Source of the DNA: Nesterenkonia sp. E16_10
Lineage (GTDB): Bacteria > Actinomycetota > Actinomycetes > Actinomycetales > Micrococcaceae
Direction: 5' to 3'
DNA: 64,000 bases
NCBI RefSeq assembly: GCF_017347085.1
Contig: NZ_JADPSA010000042.1
Location: 62,001 to 126,000, forward strand
Both the position numbers and the translations under genes were made by a program. Below the pieces are notes generated by a model. The model was not told where the DNA came from and did no database searches. It worked only from the letters and a program-made list of their open reading frames with translations. Shown in pieces: positions 1 through 8,570 of the stretch (its first letter is position 1; each line of letters begins with the position of its first letter).

Positions 1-1185
1 TTCAAGAAGTTCGACTTCAACGCCTCCCGCCGCAGGCTGGCCGCGGCGCTGACCATCGAGGACCTGCATAAGATCGCCAAGCGGCGCACCCCCAAGGCCG
101 CGTTCGACTACACCGACGGCGCCGCGGAGGGTGAGTTCTCGCTGACCCGGGCCCGGGAGGCGTTCCAGGACATCGAGTTCAACCCCTCGATCCTGCGCGA
201 CGTCTCGGAGGTCGACACCTCGTGTGAGATCTTCGGCGGACGCTCCGCGCTGCCCTTCGGGATCGCCCCGACCGGGTTCACCCGGCTGATGCAGACCGAG
301 GGAGAGATCGCCGGGGCCACCGCGGCCGGGGCCGCCGGGATCCCGTTCACGCTCTCCACGCTGGGGACCACCAGCATCGAGGCGGTCAAGGAGGCGAATC
401 CGGCCGGACGCAACTGGTTCCAGCTCTATGTGATGAAGGACCGCGAGATCTCCTATGACCTCACCGAGCGGGCCGGCAAGGCAGGGTTCGACACGTTGTT
501 CTTCACCGTGGACACCCCGGTGGCCGGGGCCCGGCTGCGGGATAAGCGCAACGGGTTCTCGATCCCGCCGCAGCTGAGCCTGGGCACCGTTCTCAACGCG
601 ATCCCGCGGCCCTGGTGGTGGTATGACTTCCTGACCACCCCGCCGCTGGAGTTCGCCTCACTGACCTCCACCGGAGGCACGGTGGGGGAGATGCTGGACA
701 AGGCGATGGATCCCTCGATCAGCTTCGAGGACCTGAAGATCATCCGGGGACTGTTCCCCGGGAAGCTGGTGGTCAAGGGGGTGCAGAACGTCGAGGACGC
801 GAAGAAGCTCGCCAGCCTCGGAGTGGACGGGATCGTGCTCTCCAACCACGGCGGCCGGCAGCTGGACCGCGCGCCGGTGCCGTTCCACCTGCTGCCCGAG
901 GTGGTCCGTGAGGTCGGGGAGGACCTCGAGGTCACCATCGACACCGGGATCATGAACGGAGCCGACATCGTGGCCTCGATCGCGCTGGGCGCGAAGTTCA
1001 CCCTGATCGGGCGGGCGTATCTCTATGGGCTCATGGCCGGCGGCCGGGCCGGGGTGGATCGGACGATCGAGATCCTGGCCGATCAGGTGGAGCGCACGAT
1101 GAAGCTGCTGGAGGTCCCGAACCTCGCAGAGCTGACACCTAAGCACGTGACCCAGCTGGAACGCCTGGTCCCCCGCGCCCGCTGA
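1..1185 (+). CDS. FMN-dependent alpha-hydroxy-acid oxidase/dehydrogenase, 5' end outside window
   Basis: The reading frame is open from base 1, so the start lies upstream; 394 residues are visible, close to the family length of about 400-420. The family oxidises L-lactate or similar 2-hydroxy acids with FMN in a TIM barrel. Visible motifs are the FDYTDGAAE segment near the N terminus, the [10 protein letters not shown] segment with the catalytic His at fragment residue 283, and GRAYLYGL near the C terminus. The usual DGGIRxG stretch reads DTGIMNG, so the second conserved Arg is absent, which may alter substrate choice. The substrate cannot be read from context. It ends in a strong hairpin shared with the convergent gene. 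Confidence 0.85.
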   Translation, partial: FKKFDFNASRRRLAAALTIEDLHKIAKRRTPKAAFDYTDGAAEGEFSLTRAREAFQDIEFNPSILRDVSEVDTSCEIFGGRSALPFGIAPTGFTRLMQTEGEIAGATAAGAAGIPFTLSTLGTTSIEAVKEANPAGRNWFQLYVMKDREISYDLTERAGKAGFDTLFFTVDTPVAGARLRDKRNGFSIPPQLSLGTVLNAIPRPWWWYDFLTTPPLEFASLTSTGGTVGEMLDKAMDPSISFEDLKIIRGLFPGKLVVKGVQNVEDAKKLASLGVDGIVLSNHGGRQLDRAPVPFHLLPEVVREVGEDLEVTIDTGIMNGADIVASIALGAKFTLIGRAYLYGLMAGGRAGVDRTIEILADQVERTMKLLEVPNLAELTPKHVTQLERLVPRAR

Positions 1186-1195
1186 CCTCCGTTTA

Positions 1196-1253
1196 CCTGG
1201 GTGGTTGAGTAATCCGGCGGTGACGTTCCGACCGGATTACTCAACCACCCAGG
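1196..1253. terminator. 22-bp perfect inverted repeat, bidirectional terminator
   Basis: Arms at 1196-1217 and 1232-1253 are perfectly complementary over 22 bp with a 14-nt loop. It lies between two convergent genes. There is no T tract, which is common for actinobacterial hairpin terminators. Confidence 0.8.
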
Positions 1254-1266
1254 AAGGCGGGGCGGC

Positions 1267-2181
1267 TCAGCGCTTGGACGCGCGGTAGCCCGCGTTCCGG
1301 GCGCCGGCCGTGGTGGCGAAGCACTCTTCGGGCTTGGTCGCCTTGTAGTACGCCCCGTTGGGCACGTGGTAGATCCCGGAGTTGGCGTTGCCCTTGACCG
1401 GGTAGCCCTTCGGGCAGTTGAAGGTCGAGGACGTGATCTTCACGCTGGTCGGCTTCTTCACCGGGGCCGGCGACTTCACCGCAGCGGTCGATGCCGAGCT
1501 GCGGGTCAGCGTGGTGTGTCCGGACTTCTTGCCGGTCACCACCACCGAGATCCGCTTGCCCTTATGGGCGTTGGCGACCTTATAGGTCCGGCTGGTCGCG
1601 CCCTTGATCGAGGTGCCGTTGGCGCGCCACTGGTAGGAGAACGATGTCGAGGATGTCCAGGTCCCGACGCTGGCCGAGAGGGTCTTCCCGGTCGTCGCCG
1701 AGCCGGTGATCTTCGGGGTGGAGGACCGCGCCACCTTCAGCGTGGCCGCCGAGGTCTTCGAGGCGGTGGCGTAGCCGGAGCGTTTCCCCGTCACCTGCAC
1801 GGTGATCCGCTTGCCCTGCTGTGCGGTGCTCGGGGTGAAGGTGCTGCGCGTGGCGCCGCTGATCGCCTTTCCGTCGGCGGACCACCGGTAGCTGCGAGCG
1901 GTCCCGCTGGTCCAGGTGCCCGGCTTCGCGGTGAGCTTCGCGCCCACGGCGGCGGCGCCGGAGATCGTCGGGGTGGGAGCGCGCAGGGTCTTCAGTGCGG
2001 CGCGGCTCGTGGTGAGATCGACGCCGGCTGAGCCGGCGGGCGCTGAGGCGCTGATCACGGAATGGGTGAGCGGCGTCGTCCTAGGCTCTGGGGGTGGCGC
2101 GGAGGCGCCGATCAGAGTGGCGGCCAGAACGGTGGTGGTCAGGACCGTGGTGATGGTCCGCCAATGCTGGGAGGTCCCCAT
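1267..2181 (-). CDS. Secreted Ig-like-repeat protein with C-terminal sunset-type domain
   Basis: 304 residues. The ATG at 2181 is chosen because GGAG precedes it and it opens directly into a signal peptide (TVLTTTVLAATLIGASA). Two similar repeats of about 85 residues follow, each running from a PxISG strand through GTWTS and YxWxADG/YQWRANG to a KRSGY/KKSGH turn, typical of bacterial Ig-like wall proteins. The last 50 residues (CPKGYPVKGN, SGIYHVP, EECFAT, AGYRASKR) match the sunset-domain pattern of actinobacterial surface proteins. Probably exported and wall-associated; binding partner unknown. It is monocistronic and faces a convergent terminator. Confidence 0.7.
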   Translation of the reverse strand: MGTSQHWRTITTVLTTTVLAATLIGASAPPPEPRTTPLTHSVISASAPAGSAGVDLTTSRAALKTLRAPTPTISGAAAVGAKLTAKPGTWTSGTARSYRWSADGKAISGATRSTFTPSTAQQGKRITVQVTGKRSGYATASKTSAATLKVARSSTPKITGSATTGKTLSASVGTWTSSTSFSYQWRANGTSIKGATSRTYKVANAHKGKRISVVVTGKKSGHTTLTRSSASTAAVKSPAPVKKPTSVKITSSTFNCPKGYPVKGNANSGIYHVPNGAYYKATKPEECFATTAGARNAGYRASKR

Positions 2182-2254
2182 GGCATTCGTCTCCAGTGTG
2201 AGGCGTCCGCTGCGCGGGACGGGACGGCACCAGGATCTGCTCCTGAACAGTGTG

Positions 2255-2282
2255 ATCATATAGCGGAACATGCCGATGTCCA
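2255..2282 (-). promoter_or_regulatory. Candidate promoter for the sunset-domain protein
   Basis: On the minus strand TGGACA (2282-2277) and TATGAT (2260-2255) are separated by 16 nt, about 75 nt upstream of the start at 2181. Confidence 0.45.
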
Positions 2283-2406
2283 CCGCCCCGGCCGGGCCTG
2301 GGACCGGTGTCGCAGTGCTTCACGACCCTGCCAGGCGCGGCGTTTCATGCGACCATGGAAAAGGTCTGTTTCTCCATACATCTCGAGAGTGAGGCGGGAG
2401 CACCGC

Positions 2407-3222
2407 ATGGCGAATGCACCCCTGCACATCATCACCCTGGTCAAGTGGGTCCCCGATGCCCAGCTGGAGCGCCGGTACAACGCCGAGGGGCGCATCGACC
2501 GCGCCGAGGGCGTGCTCAGCGAACTCGACGAGTACCCGCTGGAGGCCGCCCTGCAGCTGCGTGAGGCCGCGGCGGACCGGGAGGTGCGGGTCACCGCGCT
2601 GACCATGGGCCCCGCCGGAGCCAGCACCGCCGCGAAGAAGGCCCTGCAGATCGGCGCCGACGACGCCTACCAGCTCACCGATGAGGCCCTGATCGGGGCG
2701 GACATCTGGGCCAGCTCGGTGGCGCTGAGGGCCGCCGTGGAGGCCGTGGCTGGCGCCGGAGAGTTCGACTCCGGTGAGCCCGAGTACCTGGTGCTCACCG
2801 GCATGGCCTCTGAAGAGGGTGAATCCGGGGCGATCCCCGCCCAGCTGGCCGAGCGCCTCGGCGCCCACGTGGTCACCTACGCCACCGGCCTGGAGCTGAC
2901 GCCGGACCGTCTCGTGGTCACCCGCTCCGGAGGCACCGAGTCGCAGAAGGTCGCGGTGGCGATGCCCGCCGTCGTCTCGGTCACCGATCAGGCCAACGAC
3001 CCGCGCTACCCCAACTTCAAGGCCATCATGGCCGCGAAGAAGAAGCCGCTGACCCGGCTCAGCCTCGCCGATATCGGGCTGCGCCCCGAAGAGGTCACCG
3101 CGAAGGTCCGGGTGCTGAGCACCACCGCGCGTCCGCCGCGCACCGCCGGAGAGATCATCACCGATGAAGGGGACGCCGGTCTGAAGGTCGTCGAATTCCT
3201 CGCGAAGGAGCGTCTGCTGTGA
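2407..3222 (+). CDS. etfB: Electron transfer flavoprotein beta subunit
   Basis: 271 residues starting at ATG 2407 with GCGGGAG upstream. It is the AMP-binding small subunit that with EtfA carries electrons from acyl-CoA dehydrogenases to the quinone pool. The IxxLVKWVPD start, the LSELDEYPLEAALQLRE segment, the TMGP and ALQIGADDAYQLTDE strand, and the late TDQANDPRYPNFKAIMAAKKK segment are diagnostic. Its stop overlaps the EtfA start by 4 bp, so the two are translationally coupled. It heads a four-gene run with a CoA-ester lyase and an acyl-CoA dehydrogenase homologue. Confidence 0.95.
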   Translation: MANAPLHIITLVKWVPDAQLERRYNAEGRIDRAEGVLSELDEYPLEAALQLREAAADREVRVTALTMGPAGASTAAKKALQIGADDAYQLTDEALIGADIWASSVALRAAVEAVAGAGEFDSGEPEYLVLTGMASEEGESGAIPAQLAERLGAHVVTYATGLELTPDRLVVTRSGGTESQKVAVAMPAVVSVTDQANDPRYPNFKAIMAAKKKPLTRLSLADIGLRPEEVTAKVRVLSTTARPPRTAGEIITDEGDAGLKVVEFLAKERLL

Positions 3223-4178
3223 GCAATGTCCTGGTCTTCTTCGATGTGCTCGGCGAGGCGCTGAGCCCGACCCAGCGCGAGCTGATCGCGCAGGCCCAGT
3301 CGCTGGGCGAGGTCCATGTCGCCGTCGGCGCCTACCAGGGCGACCCCACCCCGGCGCTGGCCCTCGCCGGCCTCGGTGAGGTCTATCTCGCCGAGACCAG
3401 CCTGCCCGCTCCCGAGGTCGCCGTCGTGGACCTGCTCGAGACCGCCGTCGCGGAATGCGAGGCAGAGGTCATCCTGGGCTCCTCCACCGCGGACATCACC
3501 GACGCCCTGGCCCGGCTCGCCGTGCGCCTGGACACCGGGATCATCTGCGGGGTCGCGGGGCTCAACGGTGAACTCGTCGCCACCAAGTCGGAGCTGGCCG
3601 GGTCCTATACGACGACCTCGCAGCTGATCCCGGCCCCGGGCCGGCCGCTGGTCGCGACCTTCAAGCCCAACAGCCTCGACCCGCAGCGGGTCGACGCGCT
3701 CCTGGACGCCGGGGACCAGCCCGACGGCACCGTGCTGCCGGTGCGCCCCTCCGAGGGGGGCGTCGAGGTCCTCGAACGCACCGCCCTGAAGGTCTCCGCC
3801 CGTCCAGCCCTGGCGGAGGCGCGCGTGGTCGTCGCCGGCGGTCGCGGCGTCGACGGAGACTTCACCCCGCTGGAGGACCTCGCCGATGAGCTCGGCGCCG
3901 GACTGGGCGCCTCCCGGGCGGCCACCGACGCCGGCTGGATCGAACACGCCGCCCAGGTGGGCCAGACCGGGGTCACCGTCTCCCCGCAGCTCTACATCTC
4001 CGCCGGGATCTCCGGCGCGATCCAGCAGCGCGCGGGCATGCAGACCGCCGGCACCATCGTGGCGATCAACAAGGACGAGGACGCTCCGGTCTTCGAGATC
4101 GCCGACTTCGGCGTGGTGGGGGACCTGCACGAGGTCATTCCGCAGATGATCGAGGAGCTGCGCCGCCGCAAGGGGTGA
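3219..4178 (+). CDS. etfA: Electron transfer flavoprotein alpha subunit
   Basis: 319 residues, GTG start inside the stop of etfB (GTGA overlap). The C-terminal FAD domain shows the family signatures [57 protein letters not shown] and ADFGVVGDL. The position normally Lys in QVGQTGK is Val here. It forms the heterodimeric ETF with the preceding gene in the cytoplasm. The companion dehydrogenase may be the downstream homologue, although that one lacks its catalytic base. Confidence 0.95.
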   Translation: MSNVLVFFDVLGEALSPTQRELIAQAQSLGEVHVAVGAYQGDPTPALALAGLGEVYLAETSLPAPEVAVVDLLETAVAECEAEVILGSSTADITDALARLAVRLDTGIICGVAGLNGELVATKSELAGSYTTTSQLIPAPGRPLVATFKPNSLDPQRVDALLDAGDQPDGTVLPVRPSEGGVEVLERTALKVSARPALAEARVVVAGGRGVDGDFTPLEDLADELGAGLGASRAATDAGWIEHAAQVGQTGVTVSPQLYISAGISGAIQQRAGMQTAGTIVAINKDEDAPVFEIADFGVVGDLHEVIPQMIEELRRRKG

Positions 4179-4233
4179 CCCTGCGCATCGACACCACCCC
4201 GCTCACCACGCCGACCACTCTCGGAGGAGACAC

Positions 4234-5145
4234 ATGCCTCACCCCACGGCCCGCTTCGCGCTGGGCCCCGCCCTGATCTTCTGCCCGGCCAGCCGGCCGG
4301 AGCTCTTCGCCAAGGCCGCCGGCGCCGCGGATGCGGTGATCATCGACCTTGAGGACGCGGTGATCTCGGGAGAGAAGGACATCGCCCGGAACAATATGGT
4401 GCAGGCGCTGAACTGGGGCGACCGGTCCATGGACCCGAGGCGGACCCTGGTGCGGGTCAACGCTCCGGGCTCGGGCGAGCTGGAGGCGGACCTGCGCGCG
4501 CTCTCGGGCACCGAGATCAGCTATGTCGTCGTGGCCAAGGCCGAACGGACCGAGATCCTGGACCAGGTGGCCGCCGCCCTGCCCGGCGTCGGGCTGATCC
4601 CGCAGATCGAGACCCCGGTGGGGGTGCTCAATGACCTCGCCCTGGCGCAGCACCCGGCCACCGTGGCGCTGATCTGGGGGACCGAGGATCTCATCGCCGG
4701 CATCGGCGGCACCACCTCACGCAACAACGACGGCTCGCAGCGTGAGATCATCCGGTTCACCCGCAACCGGCTGCTGCTCACCGCCGGCGCCGTGGGCGTG
4801 CCGATCATCGACGCGGTCTTCACCCGGGTCCCGGACCTGCAGCGGCTGGCGGTGGAGACCGAGGACGCCTGCGCCTCCGGGTTCATCGGCAAGGCGTGCA
4901 TCCACCCCAAGCAGATCGACCCGATCCGGCAGGCCTACACGCCCACCGCCAGCGATCTGGAATGGGCCAAGGGGGTCATCGCCGCCTTCGAGAACGCCGC
5001 AGGCCTGGCACCCGGCGCCGGACATCGTGCCGACCCGGACCTGGCCGGCGCGTTCAGCTTCCGCGGTGAGATGATCGACATGCCGGTGATCACCCAGGTC
5101 CAGCGCATCCTCACCCGCTTCGAGTCCATCGGCAAGGTCGTCTGA
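4234..5145 (+). CDS. HpcH/HpaI (CitE-like) CoA-ester lyase
   Basis: 303 residues; ATG preceded by CGGAGGAG. The family cleaves citramalyl-CoA, malyl-CoA or related 3-hydroxyacyl-CoA esters in a Mg-dependent TIM barrel. Supporting segments are FCPASRPELFAKA, DAVIIDLEDAV (Mg site), RVNAPGSGE, IPQIETPVGVLN (catalytic-face Glu) and the late GFIGKACIHPKQID that binds CoA in CitE proteins. It lies 55 nt after etfA and 133 nt before an acyl-CoA dehydrogenase homologue. The substrate is not defined; citramalyl-CoA or a beta-hydroxyacyl-CoA are the likeliest guesses. Confidence 0.88.
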   Translation: MPHPTARFALGPALIFCPASRPELFAKAAGAADAVIIDLEDAVISGEKDIARNNMVQALNWGDRSMDPRRTLVRVNAPGSGELEADLRALSGTEISYVVVAKAERTEILDQVAAALPGVGLIPQIETPVGVLNDLALAQHPATVALIWGTEDLIAGIGGTTSRNNDGSQREIIRFTRNRLLLTAGAVGVPIIDAVFTRVPDLQRLAVETEDACASGFIGKACIHPKQIDPIRQAYTPTASDLEWAKGVIAAFENAAGLAPGAGHRADPDLAGAFSFRGEMIDMPVITQVQRILTRFESIGKVV

Positions 5146-5214
5146 GCCGCACTCCACGCGGACCCAGCGCCGCACGCCACGCGGACCCAGCGCCGCACGC
5201 CACGCGGACCCAGC
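5146..5214. repeat. Three tandem copies of a 23-bp unit
   Basis: Units at 5146-5168, 5169-5191 and 5192-5214 differ at one base. The array starts directly after the lyase stop codon and is followed by a GCCTGCG/CGCAGGC hairpin at 5226-5245. It is not in an open gene. Confidence 0.85.
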
Positions 5215-5278
5215 GCCGCTCGCTCGCCTGCGCCCCAGCGCAGGCTCCCCGCACCGCCCGAAAGGTGACCCACTCACG

Positions 5279-6445
5279 ATGTTTGCCGGTTTCTATGAGG
5301 AGATCCACGAGGAGTTCCGCGAGGTGGTGCGCGAGTTCGTCGCCCGCGAGGTCACCCCGCACTACCAGGCGTGGGAGTCTGCGCACATGATGGACCGCTC
5401 GCTGTGGCTCGCCGCCGCCGAGAACGGGCTGCTCGGCCTCGCCGTGGGCGAGGAGCATGGGGGCATGGGGCTGGGGGACTACCGGTTCCGGATGATCCTC
5501 GACGAGGAGCTGGCCCGCGCCGACGCGCTCGCGGTCTCCCTGGCCCTCCACCTCCATGACGACTGGGTGCTCCCGGCGCTGCTGAAGTTCGGCTCTGCCG
5601 AGCAGCAGGCGGCCTGGCTGCCCCGCTTCATGGACGGCTCCTTCGTCTCCTCGGTCGCGTTCACCGAGCCCGGCGCCGGCTCGGACCTGCGCGCGGTGCG
5701 CACCAAGGCGGTCAGGAACGACGACGGCGGCTGGACCCTCGACGGGCAGAAGACCTTCATCGGCAACGGCATCTCCGGCGACGGCGCCCTGGTGCTGGCC
5801 CGGACCGACGGCTCCGACGTGCGCCAGCGCGGCACCGAGAGCTCCTTCAGCCTCTTCCTGGTCGAGAAGCAGGACAACCCCGGCTATCAGCCCGGCCGGC
5901 AGCTGGAGAAGATGGGCCTGAAGGCCTCCGACACCGCCGAGCTGTTCTTCGCCGGGGTGCAGATCCCTCACGCGAACCTGATCGGGGAGCAGGGCCGCGG
6001 CCTGGACTACGCCAAGGCGATCCTGCCGCAGGGCCGGCTCGGGATCGCCACCTCTGCCGCGGCGATCACCGCCGAGGTGCTGCGCCAGACGCTGAGCTAC
6101 GTGGCGCAGCGGCAGACCTTCGGTCACTCGGTGAGCGAATATCAGAACACCCGGTTCCAGCTCGCTGAGCTGCAGGTGGGGCTGGAGGCCACGCAGCGCT
6201 ACGTCGCGGCGGCCGTAGACGGCTTCAACGCCGGGGAGCTGGACCTGGTGGCCGCGTCGAAGGCGAAGCTCTTCGCCAGCGAACGGGCGAAGGCCTCGGT
6301 GGACGCCTGCCTGCAGCTCCACGGCGGCTATGGCTACATCCTGGACTACCCGGTGGCCCAGGCCTACCTCGCGGTGCGCCTGCTCACGATCTTCGGCGGC
6401 ACCAGCGAGATCCTGAAGGAGACCATCGCCGCGGAGCTGGGCTGA
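5279..6445 (+). CDS. Acyl-CoA dehydrogenase homologue (long-chain type) lacking the catalytic Glu
   Basis: 388 residues with the full ACAD fold: N-terminal helices, AFTEPGAGSDL (flavin/substrate loop, about 127-137), the FAD-binding QRQTFG segment (about 277-282), LQLHGGYGY and FGGTSEI. It aligns end to end with long-chain dehydrogenases, in which the base is the Glu of LPQERL. Here that stretch reads LPQGRL (Gly252). The alternative MCAD position just before GT is also Gly (Gly373). Either a non-classical residue serves as base, or the protein has another role. It is last in the etfB-etfA-lyase run and its stop abuts a convergent gene. Confidence 0.88.
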   Translation: MFAGFYEEIHEEFREVVREFVAREVTPHYQAWESAHMMDRSLWLAAAENGLLGLAVGEEHGGMGLGDYRFRMILDEELARADALAVSLALHLHDDWVLPALLKFGSAEQQAAWLPRFMDGSFVSSVAFTEPGAGSDLRAVRTKAVRNDDGGWTLDGQKTFIGNGISGDGALVLARTDGSDVRQRGTESSFSLFLVEKQDNPGYQPGRQLEKMGLKASDTAELFFAGVQIPHANLIGEQGRGLDYAKAILPQGRLGIATSAAAITAEVLRQTLSYVAQRQTFGHSVSEYQNTRFQLAELQVGLEATQRYVAAAVDGFNAGELDLVAASKAKLFASERAKASVDACLQLHGGYGYILDYPVAQAYLAVRLLTIFGGTSEILKETIAAELG

Positions 6446-6454
6446 TCAGCCCAG
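6437..6454. terminator. 18-bp perfect palindrome across two convergent stop codons
   Basis: CTGGGCTGATCAGCCCAG contains the TGA of the plus-strand gene and, on the other strand, the TGA of the acetyltransferase. It has no loop, so it is weak as a terminator; the function is inferred only from position. Confidence 0.35.
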
Positions 6455-6910
6455 TACCCGGGTCATGAACACGCTGTTCGGATCCGGGGTGTAGCGCCCG
6501 AACGGCGGGCACTGCGTGAACCCATGCCGCGCATAGAGCCTGCGCGCCGCGGCGAAGTAATCCTCCACCCCGGTCTCCAGACTCAGCCTGGTGTAGCCGC
6601 GAGCACTCGCCACCGCCAGCAGATGGGCCAGCATCCGGGCCGCCACACCCTGCCCGCGCGCGGCGGCCGAGGTGCGCATGGTCTTGATCTCCCCGTGCTC
6701 AGGGTCCAGCTCCTTGAGCGCCGCGCATCCGGCCAACACCTCGGCGGGCTCGAACCAGGCGCTGAAGAACGCCATCCCGGGTCCGGCCAGCGCCTCGAGG
6801 TCCAGCGCGTGGATGCTCTCCGGCGGCGAGGTGGCGTGCATGTCCTGCAGGTGCTCGACGATGAGCGCCCGCACGGCCGGATGATCCAGGGTCCCCTCGG
6901 TGATGCGCAT
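6446..6910 (-). CDS. GNAT-family N-acetyltransferase
   Basis: 154 residues, the normal single-domain GNAT length. The acetyl-CoA pyrophosphate loop is seen as RGQGVAARMLAHLL (about residues 89-102), preceded by the IKTMRTSAAA beta strand and followed by GYTRLSLETG and the RRLYARHGF motif typical of the YjdJ/ElaA-like amino-group acetyltransferases. The ATG at 6910 sits close behind a GAATAT box on the minus strand, so the transcript may be leaderless. The acceptor is unknown. It is divergent from the sugar transporter. Confidence 0.85.
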   Translation of the reverse strand: MRITEGTLDHPAVRALIVEHLQDMHATSPPESIHALDLEALAGPGMAFFSAWFEPAEVLAGCAALKELDPEHGEIKTMRTSAAARGQGVAARMLAHLLAVASARGYTRLSLETGVEDYFAAARRLYARHGFTQCPPFGRYTPDPNSVFMTRVLG

Positions 6911-7010
6911 GCTCGATATTCTGCCACCGGTGGCGGCACGGACTAGTCTGTCCTTCGTTGCCTGCGCAGGTCAGCGTCTGGGAACTGGAGCAGCAGGAGA
7001 GCGGAACACC

Positions 7011-8390
7011 ATGAGCACAGCAGCACCCACGGCCACGCAACGACGCCGCGGCTCCACCCTGATCTACCTCTTCGGCGCCCTTGGTGGGCTGAACTGGGGC
7101 TATGACACCGGAGTGATCTCTGCGGCGCTGGTGTACCTGCGTCGGGACTTCGAGCTGAGCAGCTGGGCCGAAGGTGGGATCGTCACCGGGCTGATGATCG
7201 GCGCCGCCATCGGGGCCTGCCTGGGCGGCGGGCTCTCCGACCGCTATGGCCGGCGGGCGGTGCTGCTGATCACCGCCGCGCTGTTCCTGGTCGCTCCGCT
7301 GGGGATGGCCTTCGCGCCCAACGCCGAGGTGCTCTTCGCCGCCCGGCTGGTGGTCGGGCTCGGCACCGGCCTGGCCGCCGTCGTGCTCCCGGTGTATCTC
7401 TCCGAGATCGCTCCGGCGCGGATCCGTGGCAGGGTCACCGCCTCCTATGTGATGGCGATCGTGATCGGGCAGTTCCTCGGGTTCGTGGTCGGGGTGGCCT
7501 TCGCCCCGGTGGAGTCCTGGCGCTGGATGCTGGGCCTCTCGGTGATCCCCTCGGTGCTCTTCGCGCTGGGGCTCACCGTGGTGCGTGAGACCCCGCGCTG
7601 GCTGGTCCACCGCGGCCGGGAGGCCGAGGCCGAGGCGATGCTGCTGCGCGACCGGACCCCCGAGGAGGCCCGCCGGGAGCTCGGTGAGATCCACGAGGTC
7701 CACGAGGTGGAACAGCGCGAGGGCGTCACCGGTCTGCGCGCGCTGCGTCGGCCCTGGGTGCTCTCGATCCTCGGGGTGGGCTTCGGGCTCGGGGTCTACC
7801 AACAGGTCATGGGCATCAATGCGGTGCTCTACTACGCGCCCACCACCTTGCAGAACGTCGGCTTCTCCGATGAGGGAGCGATCGGCTCCAACCTGATCAT
7901 CGGGGCGCTGAACATCGCCGCGGTCTGGATCGCGATCCGCTACACCGACCGCTGGGGACGGCGCCCGATGCTGCTGATCGGTGCCCTGGGCACCTCGCTG
8001 GCGCTCGCGGTGCTCGCCGTGGTGAACCTGGCCATGCCGGCCCCCGAGGGGCTCGGTGCGCTGGGCATCGCCACCCTGTCCTGCCTGGCCGTGTTCATCT
8101 TCATGTTCCAGGTCAGCTGGGGGGCTCTGGTCTGGGTGGTGCTCGGAGAGATCTTCCCGCTGGGTGTCCGGGCCGCCGCGATGGGCGTGGTCACCACGGC
8201 GCACTGGCTGGCCAACGGTCTGGTCTCGCTGCTGTTCCCGACCGCACTCGCCGCCTTCGGCGTGGGCTGGATCTTCGCCGGGTTCTCCCTGATCTGCTTC
8301 ACTGCCTTCCTCTTCACCTGGAAGAAAGTCCCGGAGACCAAGGAGCGCACGCTGGAACAGATCGAGACCGCGTTCCGCCGGGCCGGCTGA
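7011..8390 (+). CDS. MFS sugar porter (proton-coupled)
   Basis: 459 residues, 12 predicted membrane segments. ATG 7011 is preceded by AGGAGAG. Sugar-porter signatures are all present: GGLNWGYDTGVISAAL in helix 1, GGGLSDRYGRR, PVYLSEIAPARIRGR, RETPRWLVHRGR, QQVMGINAVLYYAPT in helix 7, DRWGRRPMLLIG, GEIFPLGVRAAAMG, and PETKERTLEQIE after helix 12. It imports a hexose, pentose or polyol in symport with protons. The substrate cannot be assigned; it stands alone before the hydroquinone operon. Confidence 0.9.
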   Translation: MSTAAPTATQRRRGSTLIYLFGALGGLNWGYDTGVISAALVYLRRDFELSSWAEGGIVTGLMIGAAIGACLGGGLSDRYGRRAVLLITAALFLVAPLGMAFAPNAEVLFAARLVVGLGTGLAAVVLPVYLSEIAPARIRGRVTASYVMAIVIGQFLGFVVGVAFAPVESWRWMLGLSVIPSVLFALGLTVVRETPRWLVHRGREAEAEAMLLRDRTPEEARRELGEIHEVHEVEQREGVTGLRALRRPWVLSILGVGFGLGVYQQVMGINAVLYYAPTTLQNVGFSDEGAIGSNLIIGALNIAAVWIAIRYTDRWGRRPMLLIGALGTSLALAVLAVVNLAMPAPEGLGALGIATLSCLAVFIFMFQVSWGALVWVVLGEIFPLGVRAAAMGVVTTAHWLANGLVSLLFPTALAAFGVGWIFAGFSLICFTAFLFTWKKVPETKERTLEQIETAFRRAG

Positions 8391-8458
8391 ACCCCCGAGA
8401 GGTCGACGCTGACCAGCACCGACGCCCGGAACCAGCGGTGCTCTCAACCGCCGAACCC

Positions 8459-8489
8459 TTGACAGTGAATATGGCCTCCACCACATAAT
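8459..8489 (+). promoter_or_regulatory. Promoter of the maleylacetate reductase operon
   Basis: TTGACA at 8459-8464 and CATAAT at 8484-8489, spacer 19 nt. The palindromic operator begins 6 nt after the -10 box, at the expected transcription start. Confidence 0.6.
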
Positions 8490-8495
8490 GGCCCT

Positions 8496-8509
8496 CGGAC
8501 AGCTGTCCG
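8496..8509. promoter_or_regulatory. Operator box 1: CGGAC-AGCT-GTCCG
   Basis: Perfect palindrome (16 bp if the flanking T and A are counted) just downstream of the -10 box. The same half-sites and 4-nt spacing recur at 12805, 15148 and, with one change, 15026. Confidence 0.7.
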
Positions 8510-8570
8510 AATCTTGCGGCGCCCTTGCAGCGTCGGCAGTCCCGACTCCGCCGCGAGAGGAGAGGTCCCT

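Noticed and set aside
6938-6955. Further copy of the CGGAC/GTCCG operator before the sugar transporter
   Set aside because: Spacing is 6 nt and the right arm is GTCCT, so it does not match the four-site set.
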